NCBI RefSeq assembly: GCF_040187885.1
Contig: NZ_JBDPLH010000001.1
Span: forward strand, 496,001 to 560,000
Origin: Roseateles_E cavernae
GTDB lineage: Bacteria; Pseudomonadota; Gammaproteobacteria; Burkholderiales; Burkholderiaceae_C
Direction: 5' to 3'
DNA: 64,000 bases
Shown here: in pieces, positions 51,528 through 59,962 of the stretch
Numbering within the stretch: position 1 is the stretch's first letter
Layout of the letters: each line of letters begins with the position of its first letter
Made by a program: the position numbers and the translations under genes
Notes under the pieces: generated by a model
What the model saw: only the letters and a program-made list of their open reading frames with translations
Database searches by the model: none
What the model was told of the DNA's origin: nothing

Positions 51528-52402
51528 GGACGACCCACCCCCTACGCGCTGCGCGCGCCCCCTCAAGGGGGCACACCCGCAGGACCGGCAAAGCCGGATC
51601 CTCGGGTGTCGCTCGGTCCAATACCGTCCATTGGGCCGGGCTGTGCCTGCTCGCCTTCGTCTGCACCGCCCAGGCCGGCCGTCCCTGCGAGGACAAGCCG
51701 CTGAGCGCGCAGCAGATCGAGCGCGGCATGAACCTGGCCGAGGCCACTGCCCGCCAGCTGGAGGCCAGCGGTGCCCAGGTGGTGCTGCTGGCCCGGGCCG
51801 GCCAGGACCTCAGCAAGCATGGGCTGCTGTGGTCGCATCTGGGTTTCGCCTATCGCGACGCGACGGGTCCGCAGCCGGTCTGGCGCGTGCTGCACAAGCT
51901 CAACCATTGCGGCACGGCCCGCGCCGATCTGTTCCGCCAGGGCCTGGGCGAGTTCTTCCTGGACCGGCCGCATCGCTACGACGCCGCCTATGCCCGGCTG
52001 AGCCCGGCGCTGCAGTCGGCGCTGTTGCCGCTGCTGCGTGACAACACCCGCCTGCGCCGCTTGCACGAGCCGCGCTACAGCATGGTCTCCTATGCCTGGG
52101 GCGACAAATACCAGCAGAGCAATCAATGGGTGCTGGAGACGCTGGCGCTGGCGGCCGACGGTGCCGGCAGCCGGGCTCAGGCCCAGGCCTGGCTGCGCGG
52201 CCAGGCCTACCAGCCCGGGCTGCTGCGCCTGTCCACCGCGACCCGGCTGGGCGCGCGGGTGGGCATGGCCAATGTAGAGTTCGACGATCATCCGAGCGCC
52301 CAGCGTTTTGCCGGCCGCATCGAAACCATCACGGCCGATTCGATGTTTGCCTGGCTGCCTCGCGCGGGCCTGGGCGAGCCGGCCGAGCTGGTCAGGCAGT
52401 GA
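51524..52402 (+). CDS. DUF2145 domain protein with repeat-derived N-terminus
   Basis: A 292-residue exported protein. The conserved DUF2145 body starts near residue 50 (RPCEDKPLSAQQIERGMNLA; LLWSHLGFAYRDATGPQPVW; QSNQWVLETLALAADG). The signal peptide core GLCLLAFVCTAQA is preceded by an unusually long, basic n-region of about 37 residues, encoded by a hairpin-rich repeat (51557-51609). No ATG, GTG or TTG in frame exists after the repeat, so the repeat must be translated if ATG 51524 is used. Role unknown. Confidence 0.82.
   Translation: MRTTHPLRAARAPSRGHTRRTGKAGSSGVARSNTVHWAGLCLLAFVCTAQAGRPCEDKPLSAQQIERGMNLAEATARQLEASGAQVVLLARAGQDLSKHGLLWSHLGFAYRDATGPQPVWRVLHKLNHCGTARADLFRQGLGEFFLDRPHRYDAAYARLSPALQSALLPLLRDNTRLRRLHEPRYSMVSYAWGDKYQQSNQWVLETLALAADGAGSRAQAQAWLRGQAYQPGLLRLSTATRLGARVGMANVEFDDHPSAQRFAGRIETITADSMFAWLPRAGLGEPAELVRQ
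51557..51609 (+). repeat. REP-like double hairpin inside the DUF2145 start
   Basis: Two hairpins side by side: GCCCCCT-CA-AGGGGGC (51557-51572) and a longer arm starting ACACCCG and closing CGGGTGT (51573-51609) with a GC-rich inner stem CCGGC-AAA-GCCGG. Such elements are common between genes in Burkholderiales; here it is inside the coding frame. Confidence 0.6.
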
Positions 52403-52428
52403 CGAGAAAAGAATCGGAGGAGCGCAAC

Positions 52429-54318
52429 ATGTCGGAACCCCATGGCGGCCAGTTCGCACTACTGGCGCAGCGCCGCTTCGCGCCGTTTTTCTGGACCCAG
52501 TTCCTCGGCGCGGCCAATGACAATCTGTTCAAGTTCGCCTTCACCGTGCTGGTCACCTACCAGCTGCAGCTCGGCTGGCTGCCGCCGGCCCAGGCCGGCC
52601 TGGTCATCGGCGCCCTCTTCATCCTGCCCTTTGTGCTGTTCTCGGCCACCAGCGGCCAGCTGGCCGACAAGCATGACAAGACGCGGCTGATCCGCTTCAT
52701 CAAGACGCTCGAGATCGCCATCATGGTGCTGGCCGCCTGGGGTTTCTACGCCACCAAGGTGCCGGCCCTGCTGGCCTGCGTCTTCCTGCTGGGCCTGCAC
52801 TCCACGCTGTTCGGCCCGGTCAAGTACGCCTATCTGCCGCAGCAGCTGAACGAACGCGAACTGACCGGCGGCAACGGCATGGTGGAGATGGGCACGTTCG
52901 TGGCCATCCTGCTCGGCAATGTGGCCGGCGGCCTGTTGATCGCGACACCCCAGGTCGGCGCCCAGCATGTCGCGCTGGCCTGCTTCGCGCTGGCCCTGCT
53001 GGGCCGGCTGACGGCGCAGGCGATACCGCCCTGCCCGGCCACCGACCCGGGCCTCATCATCAACTGGAACCCGGTCAGCGAGACCTGGCGCAATCTGCGC
53101 CTGGCGCACGGGCAGCTGGCGGTGTTCCGCTCGCTGCTGGGCATCTCGTGGATGTGGTTCTTCGGCGCGGTCTTCCTGGCCAACTTCCCGGCCTTCGCCA
53201 AGGAGGTGCTGCATGGCAACGAGCAGGTCGCGTCGCTGCTGCTGGTGGTGTTCTCGGTAGGCATAGGCAGCGGCTCGCTGCTGTGCGAGCTGCTGTCGCG
53301 CCGCCATGTCGAGATCGGCCTGGTGCCGCTGGGCGCAATCGGCATGAGCGTGTTCGCGATCGATCTGTACTTCGCCTCGCGCGGCCTGCCGCCGGTGGCT
53401 GCGGCGCTGAGCCTCGGCGAGTTCATGGCCCAGGCCGCACACTGGCGCGTGCTGGCCGACCTGTGCCTGCTGGCGCTGTTCGCCGGGCTCTACAGCGTGC
53501 CGATGTATGCGCTGATCCAGCTGCGCGCGCAGCCCACGCACCGCGCCCGCATCATCGCGGCCAACAACATCCTCAACGCGCTGTTCATGATCGCCAGCTC
53601 GCTGCTGGCCGGCGCGCTGCTGGGTGCCGGGCTGAGCATCCCCGAGCTGTTCCTGGCCGTCGGCCTGGCCAATGCGGTGGTGGCCTTCTACATCTTCATG
53701 CTGGTGCCCGAATACCTCTTGCGCTTCGTCGCCTTCATCGCCTCACGCCTGATCTACCGCTTCAAGATCAGCGGCGACGAGCACATCCCGACCCAGGGCC
53801 CGGCGCTGCTGGTCTGCAACCATGTGAGCTTTGTCGATGCGGTGCTGCTGATGGCCGCCAGCCCGCGCCCGATCCGCTTCCTGATGGACCACCGCATCTT
53901 CCGCATTCCGGTGCTGGGCTGGTTGTTCCGCCTGGCCAAGGCCATTCCGGTGGCGCCGCAGAAGGACGACCCGGCCACCTACGAGCAGGCCTTCGAGCAG
54001 GCCCGTGCGGTGCTGGATGACGGCGAGCTGCTGTGCATCTTCCCGGAGGGCGGCATCACCCGCGACGGCCGCCTGCAGCCCTTCAAGGGCGGCGTGATGA
54101 AGATCCTGGAAGGCCGCGACATCCCGGTGGTGCCGCTGGCGCTGCAGAACCTGTGGGGCTCCTTCTTCTCGCGGGTCGAGCAGGGCGAGGCGATGGTGCG
54201 CCCCTTCCGGCGCGGCTTCTACAGCCGCGTCGGCCTGGTGGCCGGCGCACCGCTGGCGGCGCGTGAGGTCAGCCCCGAGGGGCTGCGCGAACGGGTCGGG
54301 GCGCTGCTGGCGGCTTGA
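52429..54318 (+). CDS. MFS transporter-acyltransferase fusion (LplT-PlsC-like)
   Basis: A 629-residue fusion. Residues 1-410 are a 12-helix MFS transporter (LLAQRRFAPFFWTQFLGAAN; TLFGPVKYAYLPQQL) resembling the lysophospholipid flippase LplT. Residues about 430-620 are a PlsC/Aas acyltransferase with the HxxxxD motif LLVCNHVSFVDAVLLM, FPEGGITRDGRLQPFKGGVM, and PVVPLALQNLWGSFFSR. It lacks the acyl-ACP synthetase part of E. coli Aas. GGAGG RBS precedes the ATG. Likely imports and re-acylates lysophospholipids. Confidence 0.93.
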   Translation: MSEPHGGQFALLAQRRFAPFFWTQFLGAANDNLFKFAFTVLVTYQLQLGWLPPAQAGLVIGALFILPFVLFSATSGQLADKHDKTRLIRFIKTLEIAIMVLAAWGFYATKVPALLACVFLLGLHSTLFGPVKYAYLPQQLNERELTGGNGMVEMGTFVAILLGNVAGGLLIATPQVGAQHVALACFALALLGRLTAQAIPPCPATDPGLIINWNPVSETWRNLRLAHGQLAVFRSLLGISWMWFFGAVFLANFPAFAKEVLHGNEQVASLLLVVFSVGIGSGSLLCELLSRRHVEIGLVPLGAIGMSVFAIDLYFASRGLPPVAAALSLGEFMAQAAHWRVLADLCLLALFAGLYSVPMYALIQLRAQPTHRARIIAANNILNALFMIASSLLAGALLGAGLSIPELFLAVGLANAVVAFYIFMLVPEYLLRFVAFIASRLIYRFKISGDEHIPTQGPALLVCNHVSFVDAVLLMAASPRPIRFLMDHRIFRIPVLGWLFRLAKAIPVAPQKDDPATYEQAFEQARAVLDDGELLCIFPEGGITRDGRLQPFKGGVMKILEGRDIPVVPLALQNLWGSFFSRVEQGEAMVRPFRRGFYSRVGLVAGAPLAAREVSPEGLRERVGALLAA

Positions 54319-54339
54319 AAACCCGTCCCCGGCCCGGCC

Positions 54340-54969
54340 TCAGCGCAGCACGCGATGCTGGGCCAGCTGGGCCCGCAACTCCTCGGCCACGTTCTCGAAG
54401 CGTATCGCCGCGAGGCCCAGCAGCGGCTCGCTGAGCGAGGTCACATCGGTGGGCGAGCGGCTCAGATAGCGCTGCACCAGGTCCTCGCCGATCGCATGCA
54501 GCTGGCGGTTCTTGGCCTCTGAATCGACCAGGGCCGAGGTGCTTCGCTCCAGCAGCTGGCTCAGCGCCTGCACGGTCTGGCCGCGCTCGGCCACCAGGTG
54601 GCGCTGCGCCAGCAGCTCCTGCTGCAGGCCCTGCTCGCGCGCCTGGGCCGACTGCTCGGCCTGCTGCAGGCGCTGGCGCAGCGCGGCCAGCTCGCTGCGC
54701 AAGGTGTCCAGCTCCTGCTCGCGGGCCTCCAGCCGCCCGGCGCTGCCGCGCTGCCTGCTGGCGGCGGTCTCGGCGGCCGCCGCCAGCTGCGCGCGCTCGC
54801 GCTCCAGCGTCGCTTTCTCGGCCTGCAGCGTGGCCTGCTGGCGCTGCGCGTCGCGCAAGGCGCTCTGCGCGCGGCGCAAGGCCTCGCGCTCGCGCGTACC
54901 GGCCTCCTGGGCCCAGGACGGCGCGGCCAGCAGGCCCAGCAACAGCGATCCAATGATGAGGTGCTTCAT
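54340..54969 (-). CDS. Periplasmic coiled-coil protein
   Basis: A 209-residue protein with signal peptide (LIIGSLLLGLLAAPSWAQEA), then about 120 residues of coiled coil rich in Ala, Arg, Gln and Glu (LRRAQSALRDAQRQQATLQA; LRSELAALRQRLQQAEQSAQ) and a compact C-terminus (YLSRSPTDVTSLSEPLLGLA). It is last in the minus-strand cluster after the porin. No family recognised. A structural or docking role in the periplasm is inference. Confidence 0.8.
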   Translation of the reverse strand: MKHLIIGSLLLGLLAAPSWAQEAGTREREALRRAQSALRDAQRQQATLQAEKATLERERAQLAAAAETAASRQRGSAGRLEAREQELDTLRSELAALRQRLQQAEQSAQAREQGLQQELLAQRHLVAERGQTVQALSQLLERSTSALVDSEAKNRQLHAIGEDLVQRYLSRSPTDVTSLSEPLLGLAAIRFENVAEELRAQLAQHRVLR

Positions 54970-54980
54970 GGTGGGACTCC

Positions 54981-56642
54981 TCAGAAACGTCCGCTCAGGT
55001 CGAGCTGGAACACATCGATGCGCAGCGGCGCACTGCTGAGCGTGCCGCTGAGCGAGCTCGGATCACCGGGCACCGCGAGGAAGCGCACGCCATCATCGAG
55101 ATTGCGGGTGCTGGTCCAGCGCAGGCCCAGTGCGAAGCGCTTGTCCAGCGCATAGCTGCCGCCCAGCGACCAGCCCTTGTAGTTGGTGCCACCCAGATGC
55201 CAGGTCGTGTCGGTGAAGCCGTCGATCCAGGCGTCACGCTCGACCTTGCGGTAGGCCATATGGGCCTGCCAATCGCCGCGCCGGGCCAGCGAGCGGTGGC
55301 CCAGGCCGATGCGGCCCTGCCAGGCCGTGGTCATCTCGCGCAGGCCGTCCATGGCCGTGCCCGCCTTGGCACGGGCCCGGATGTCGGCCAGATCGAAGCC
55401 GGTGTTCTTGATCCAGTCCAGGCTCAGATCCACCATCACCGGCGCCAGCTGGCTGAAGCTCAGCGAGCCGGTCAGGTTGACCGGCCGGAAGCGCGAGGCC
55501 AGACCCCAGGTCGGCGCCGCCGTGCTGCTGGGGTCGTTCAGATTGATCAAGGTATTGCCCTTGAGCCGCAGCGAGCTCGGGTACTGGCCGCTGAAATAAG
55601 GCCGGGTACCGGCAAACTGGCCGGCCGGCGGCGGCTCCGTCTCGCGCTCGCCGGCCACATGGCTGAACTCATAGGCCGCCAGACCCAGCTTGGCGCGGAT
55701 GCCCTCGGCCAGCGGCAGCTCGGCCCCCAGCTGCGCACCCAGCAGCCATTTGTCGCGCCCGCTCAGGCTCAGCTCCTCGAGCGGGAACACGCCCGCCGTC
55801 GCGAAGAACTGGCGGCGGCTGTCGGTCTCGTGGCTGAGCTTGAGCACCGCGCCGTCGAAGGACAGGTCATCGGCCCAGCTCAGATCGCTGCTGTAGAAGG
55901 GGTTGGCCATGCGGCCGAACTCGGCGCTCAGGCCCTGCATGCCCACCGGCGGCCGCCAGCGCAGCCAGGCCCGGTCCAGCACCAGGCTGGCCTTGTTGAA
56001 CTGCGTGCCCAGGGTCTGCGAGCTGGAGGTCGGCCCGCTGGTCGTGCCGGTCGACAGGCGCAGGCCCGTCGTGACCTGGTCGGACAGCTGGGCGTTGACG
56101 CCCAGCCGGGCGCGCAGGGTCAGGCGCTCGCGGTTGCGGTTGGTGGTCGCCAGGTCCGGCGCCCAGGCCGGCGACTCGGTCTGGCTGCGGAACACGCTGG
56201 CCGGCACATTGCCGTCGTCCATCATCTCGGTCTGGCTGCGCACCCGCACGTCGCCCTCGATGCTGACCCGGCCCAGCCACTCCGGCAGCGCGCCGGGCTC
56301 GCCCCAGCGCTCGCTGCGCGCCTGGGCCAGCACCTCGGTCTTGATCTCCTCGCGGATCTGCTGGCGCACCGTCTCCGGCACATAGGGCACGCGCACGACC
56401 TTGGGCGCCGGCGTGCCGGCGGCAGGCGCGGCGGCGGCCTGGCTGCCGGCCTGCTGGGCCTGGCGCACGATGGCGTCGGCGCGCTCGCGCGACAGCAGGC
56501 CCTGGCCGACCAGGGCATCGATCAGGGCCAGCGTGGTGGCGCGCAGCTGGGCCAGCTCCTGCTTTTCATCGGCATGGGCCTGAGCAGGCAGCGCGATCAG
56601 GGCGGCGGCGGCCAGGGTGGAAGTGAGGAGGTTGAGCTTCAT
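54981..56642 (-). CDS. Putative porin
   Basis: A 553-residue outer-membrane beta barrel. Signal peptide (LLTSTLAAAALIALPAQAHA), a helical N-terminal stretch (LATTLALIDALVGQGLLSRE-type) of about 60 residues, then many amphipathic strands with aromatic girdles (RNRERLTLRARLGVNAQLSD; AELPLAEGIRAKLGLAAYEF) ending in the C-terminal aromatic VFQLDLSGRF that OMPs need for BAM. Matches the putative-porin family (PF16930-like). The 11-base gap to the coiled-coil gene shows cotranscription. Confidence 0.88.
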   Translation of the reverse strand: MKLNLLTSTLAAAALIALPAQAHADEKQELAQLRATTLALIDALVGQGLLSRERADAIVRQAQQAGSQAAAAPAAGTPAPKVVRVPYVPETVRQQIREEIKTEVLAQARSERWGEPGALPEWLGRVSIEGDVRVRSQTEMMDDGNVPASVFRSQTESPAWAPDLATTNRNRERLTLRARLGVNAQLSDQVTTGLRLSTGTTSGPTSSSQTLGTQFNKASLVLDRAWLRWRPPVGMQGLSAEFGRMANPFYSSDLSWADDLSFDGAVLKLSHETDSRRQFFATAGVFPLEELSLSGRDKWLLGAQLGAELPLAEGIRAKLGLAAYEFSHVAGERETEPPPAGQFAGTRPYFSGQYPSSLRLKGNTLINLNDPSSTAAPTWGLASRFRPVNLTGSLSFSQLAPVMVDLSLDWIKNTGFDLADIRARAKAGTAMDGLREMTTAWQGRIGLGHRSLARRGDWQAHMAYRKVERDAWIDGFTDTTWHLGGTNYKGWSLGGSYALDKRFALGLRWTSTRNLDDGVRFLAVPGDPSSLSGTLSSAPLRIDVFQLDLSGRF

Positions 56643-56674
56643 GGCTGAAAGAAAAGTGAATCTGAGCCAGGCCG

Positions 56675-57388
56675 TCAGGCCTGGGGTTTGACGCTGAGCC
56701 TGAAGCGCATCGGCTGGCGCAGCGCCGGTGGCGGCGGCAGCTTGAACGCCCTCGAGGTCTCGGACAGCGCGGCCTGCAGCGCCGCATCCGCGCCGGCGTC
56801 ACCGCTGGGCTGCAGCTCGAAACGTTCGATCGCGCCGTCGGGCCTGAGCCAGATCGCGAAGCTGGCATTCATCTGCTCGCCCTCGCCGCGCAGATGGCGC
56901 TCGATCTCGTCGCGCAGCAGCTGGCGGGCCGAGTTGGCATAGAAACGTTCCTGGGCGCGATCCACCACCGTGCCGCCGCCAGCCGGGCCACCGCCGGTGG
57001 GGCCACCCTGGTACTCGCGGCTGACGCTGCCGGCCGCGAAGGCGCTGGGGCCATCGCCGGCCGCACCCTCCATCTTCAGCGGCGCATCGGCCGGCTTGGG
57101 CGCGTCCTGCGGCTTGGGCGTGTCCTCGCGCATCAACTGCTTGGGCTCGTCCTTCGGCGGCTCGGGCTTCTTTTCCTCCTTGGGCGGCGGCGGCGGGGGC
57201 GGCGGCGTGTCGGGCAGGATGCTGATCTTGGCGACCTGGCGGCGCGGCTTCTCCGGCCCTCCCTTCAGGTTGTCGGCCAGCCAGTAGACGCCGGCCGCCA
57301 GCAGCAGCAGGCCCAGGGCCGCAGCGGCGCGCAGCGCCCAGGTCCGGCCCGGCTTGTCGTTCAGATGGTCTTCGGCCAATCCACTCAT
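56675..57388 (-). CDS. TonB-like energy transducer
   Basis: A 237-residue protein with one N-terminal membrane helix (LRAAAALGLLLLAAGVYWLA), a long Pro/Lys/Glu linker (TPPPPPPPPKEEKKPEPPKD) and a C-terminal TonB-like domain (FAIWLRPDGAIERFELQPSG, LSETSRAFKLPPPPALRQPM). It follows ExbD and ExbB-like genes, so it is the expected periplasm-spanning partner. No TonB-dependent receptor is in the cluster; a porin follows instead. ATG 57388 was chosen because the TM helix begins about 18 residues later. Confidence 0.88.
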   Translation of the reverse strand: MSGLAEDHLNDKPGRTWALRAAAALGLLLLAAGVYWLADNLKGGPEKPRRQVAKISILPDTPPPPPPPPKEEKKPEPPKDEPKQLMREDTPKPQDAPKPADAPLKMEGAAGDGPSAFAAGSVSREYQGGPTGGGPAGGGTVVDRAQERFYANSARQLLRDEIERHLRGEGEQMNASFAIWLRPDGAIERFELQPSGDAGADAALQAALSETSRAFKLPPPPALRQPMRFRLSVKPQA

Positions 57389-57399
57389 GATGGCCGTCC

Positions 57400-57801
57400 T
57401 CAGCTGCCGATGCGGGCCGTGATCAGCCCCATATTGACCTGCAGCTTGTTGCACAGGTCGACGATGGCCACCACATTGGCGTACTGGGTGCGCGCATCGC
57501 CTTTGATCGCGACCGACATCTGCGGGTCGCGCGCCTTGGCCTCGCCGAGCCGGCCTTCCAGCTCGTCCAGGCTCAGGCCGGCGCCGTTGAGCAGCACCGC
57601 GCCGTCGGGCATCACCTGCACGATCAGCAGCTCATGCTTTTCGGTGCTGGGCTTGTTGGACGGTTTGGGCATCGTGATCGACAGGCCCTGCACCGAGGCG
57701 GTGGTCATCAGGATGAACACGACCAGCAGCACATAGGCCAGGTCCAGCATGGGCGTGACATTGATGGTGTCGTAGGGTTTGGCATCGGTATTGACTTGCA
57801 T
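57400..57801 (-). CDS. ExbD/TolR-type protein 1
   Basis: A 133-residue protein: N-terminal cytoplasmic start, one membrane helix YVLLVVFILMTTASVQGLSI beginning at about residue 24, and a periplasmic domain (QVMPDGAVLLNGAGLSLDEL). Asp20 in PMLDLAYVL is the proton-carrying residue equivalent to E. coli ExbD Asp25. It is paralogous to the next ExbD. Confidence 0.93.
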   Translation of the reverse strand: MQVNTDAKPYDTINVTPMLDLAYVLLVVFILMTTASVQGLSITMPKPSNKPSTEKHELLIVQVMPDGAVLLNGAGLSLDELEGRLGEAKARDPQMSVAIKGDARTQYANVVAIVDLCNKLQVNMGLITARIGS

Positions 57802-57810
57802 CGCAGCTCC

Positions 57811-58221
57811 TCAGGGCGCGGCGCGCTTGGTGACCAGGCCGATCTCGGTGATGTCGAGCTGCTTGGCCACTTCCAGCACCTGCATCACCTTCTCGTACTG
57901 GGCGGCCGCATCGGCCTTCAGCACCACCGGCAGCGCCGGGTTGGCCTGTTTGTACTGGGCCAATGTGTCACGCAGCTGATCCATGCTGACCGGATAGGCA
58001 TCGAGATAGACCGCGCCGTCGGCGGTGATCGTGACGGCCCGGGTTTGCGGCTTGGCCAGGCTGCTGGCCGCCTGCGTCTGCGGGCTGTTGACCTTGACGC
58101 CCTGCACCGAAGCGGTGGTCATGATGATGAAGGTCACCAGCAGCACATAGGCCAGGTCCAGCATCGGCGTGATGTTGATGTCGTCGTAGGGCTGGTTGTC
58201 GTCCTTGATGTCGGCAGACAT
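57811..58221 (-). CDS. ExbD/TolR-type protein 2
   Basis: A 136-residue ExbD paralogue: the membrane helix is YVLLVTFIIMTTASVQGVKV with Asp22 in PMLDLAYVL, and the periplasmic domain includes VTITADGAVYLDAYPVSMDQ. Sequence is clearly homologous to protein 1 through the helix but differs in the periplasmic part. Two base gap to the ExbB-like fusion. Two ExbDs in one cluster suggest a heteromeric ExbD pair. Confidence 0.93.
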   Translation of the reverse strand: MSADIKDDNQPYDDINITPMLDLAYVLLVTFIIMTTASVQGVKVNSPQTQAASSLAKPQTRAVTITADGAVYLDAYPVSMDQLRDTLAQYKQANPALPVVLKADAAAQYEKVMQVLEVAKQLDITEIGLVTKRAAP

Positions 58222-58223
58222 GG

Positions 58224-59915
58224 TCAGCGCGCGCCGTAAAGTTCCGCGACGCGGGTGATGAACTCGTCCACAAAGATCTGCATGTCCGAGGACAGGTTCT
58301 TGATGCGGGCGGCCAGGTAGTTGTAGCCGAACAGCGCCGGGATCGCGACGCCCAGACCGGCCACCGTGGCCAGCAGGGCCGCGGCGATGCCGGGCGCGAT
58401 CGCGTTGACGTTGACATCACCGGCCGCCGCGATCGCCGCAAAGGTGATCATCACGCCGACCACCGTGCCCAGCAGACCCAGGAAGGGACCGCCCGAGATC
58501 GCGATCGTCAGCAGCACCATCTTGGCGTTGAGCTTGTGGTTCTCGCGCACGAAATCGGCGTCCACTGCGGCCTTGACCGCGTCCAGCGAGGCGCCGCTCA
58601 GCGGCGGGGCATCGGCCTGGCCGACGCGGCGCTTGGCCAGCTCGCGCACGCCGGCCTGGTAGAGCCGGTACAGCGGCGAGTTCGGATGGATGGCGCCGGT
58701 ATCGAGCTTCAGCAGGTCTTCGTTGGCGGCGCGGAAGCGCTGCAGGAACTGGCGGTTGTCCTTGTCGGCGCGGCCCACCAGCAGGCTCTTGTCCACCATC
58801 ACCCAGGCCGCGACCACGAACATCACGCCCAGGATGATGATGACCACCCAGGCGTCGACGGTCAGGTTCTTCACCAGCACACCGATATAGCCATGCTCCT
58901 CGCCCTCGGCCGCCGCCTCGCCGGCGCTCTCGCGCAGGCTGCTCAGCAGCTTGCCCTCGCCACCCTGGATCGCGGCCGCCAGCGCCAGCCACACATCGCT
59001 GCGCGCGACGGTGGCGATCTGCAGCTCATCGGCCAGGCCGCGGGCGCCCTCGCCCAGCTGCAAGGCGCCGCCCAGGGTCGGCAGCGCGGCCGGGGCCTTG
59101 GCCACCTCGGCGCCGCCGACAAACAGCGCCGCCTGGCCCTGGTCGAGGCGCAGCGCCAGATGGGTCCAGCGGCCGACCGCGACGGCGCCGCCGCCCAGCT
59201 CGGCCGCACCCAGCCGGGCCTGCAGCTTGCCGTCCTGCACTCCCAGACTCAGGCCACCCCATTGCAGCAGGCGGGCGCCGGCGACATCGTCGAGCTTGAC
59301 CCACAGCGACAGGGTCAGCGCGCCGCCGGCCACGCTCTTGACCAGGCCATCGTCGAGCGCCCAGCGTTGCGGCCGGCCGTCCAGCCGCAGGCTGGCGCCC
59401 AGCAGGCCGTTGGGCTCCAGCGCCAGCGGCGCCTCGGCCTTGATGCGACCGAGGTGGTCGGTGCCCTCGGCGTTGTCGAAGTGCAGGGCCGCCAGGGTCG
59501 CGGCGTCGAAACCGGCCGCGCGGCTGGCTTCCACCGTGGCCTTGGCATTGCCGGCGTAGACATGGAAGACATTCTTGTCGCTGCCCGGCAGCACGCTGGG
59601 CAGCTGCACCCACAGCAGGGCCAGCTCGTTGACGCTGTCGAAGCGCTCGACGCTGAACTTCAGCGGCGTCTTGTCATCGGCGCCCAGCACACGCAGGTCC
59701 GAGCCGTCCTCCTTGGCCGCGACAAAGTCGAAATTGCCCGAATGCAGGCGCAGCGCGACGCTGACGGCAGCGGCGGCCTGCTGGGTCTCCTGGCCCTTGG
59801 CCGTGGTGTCCAGCGTGACACGGGTGCGTTGGCTCCAGTCCTCGCTCCACCAGGCGTGGGCGGCGCCGGGCAGCGTGGCAGCGGCGAAGGCAAGGGCGAT
59901 GAGTGCGTTGCGCAT
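58224..59915 (-). CDS. DUF2341/LamG-like-ExbB fusion
   Basis: A 563-residue protein. A signal peptide (ALIALAFAAATLPGAAHAWW) is followed by a DUF2341-type region (SEDWSQRTRVTLDTTAKGQE; VFHVYAGNAKATVEAS) and a LamG/concanavalin-like region (ALHFDNAEGTDHLGRIKAEA; GALTLSLWVKLDDVAGARLL) to about residue 310. The ExbB/TolQ part follows: a TM helix (AWVVIIILGVMFVVAAWVMV), cytoplasmic loop, and GGPFLGLLGTVVGVMITFAA with GIAAALLATVAGLGVAIPAL. It heads the ExbB-ExbD-ExbD-TonB set after the giant surface protein. Fusing a carbohydrate-binding-like domain to ExbB is unusual. Confidence 0.92.
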   Translation of the reverse strand: MRNALIALAFAAATLPGAAHAWWSEDWSQRTRVTLDTTAKGQETQQAAAAVSVALRLHSGNFDFVAAKEDGSDLRVLGADDKTPLKFSVERFDSVNELALLWVQLPSVLPGSDKNVFHVYAGNAKATVEASRAAGFDAATLAALHFDNAEGTDHLGRIKAEAPLALEPNGLLGASLRLDGRPQRWALDDGLVKSVAGGALTLSLWVKLDDVAGARLLQWGGLSLGVQDGKLQARLGAAELGGGAVAVGRWTHLALRLDQGQAALFVGGAEVAKAPAALPTLGGALQLGEGARGLADELQIATVARSDVWLALAAAIQGGEGKLLSSLRESAGEAAAEGEEHGYIGVLVKNLTVDAWVVIIILGVMFVVAAWVMVDKSLLVGRADKDNRQFLQRFRAANEDLLKLDTGAIHPNSPLYRLYQAGVRELAKRRVGQADAPPLSGASLDAVKAAVDADFVRENHKLNAKMVLLTIAISGGPFLGLLGTVVGVMITFAAIAAAGDVNVNAIAPGIAAALLATVAGLGVAIPALFGYNYLAARIKNLSSDMQIFVDEFITRVAELYGAR

Positions 59916-59962
59916 GATGATCTTGATCCGGGAACGATGGTTTCGTGGGTGTTTGTTGTTGT

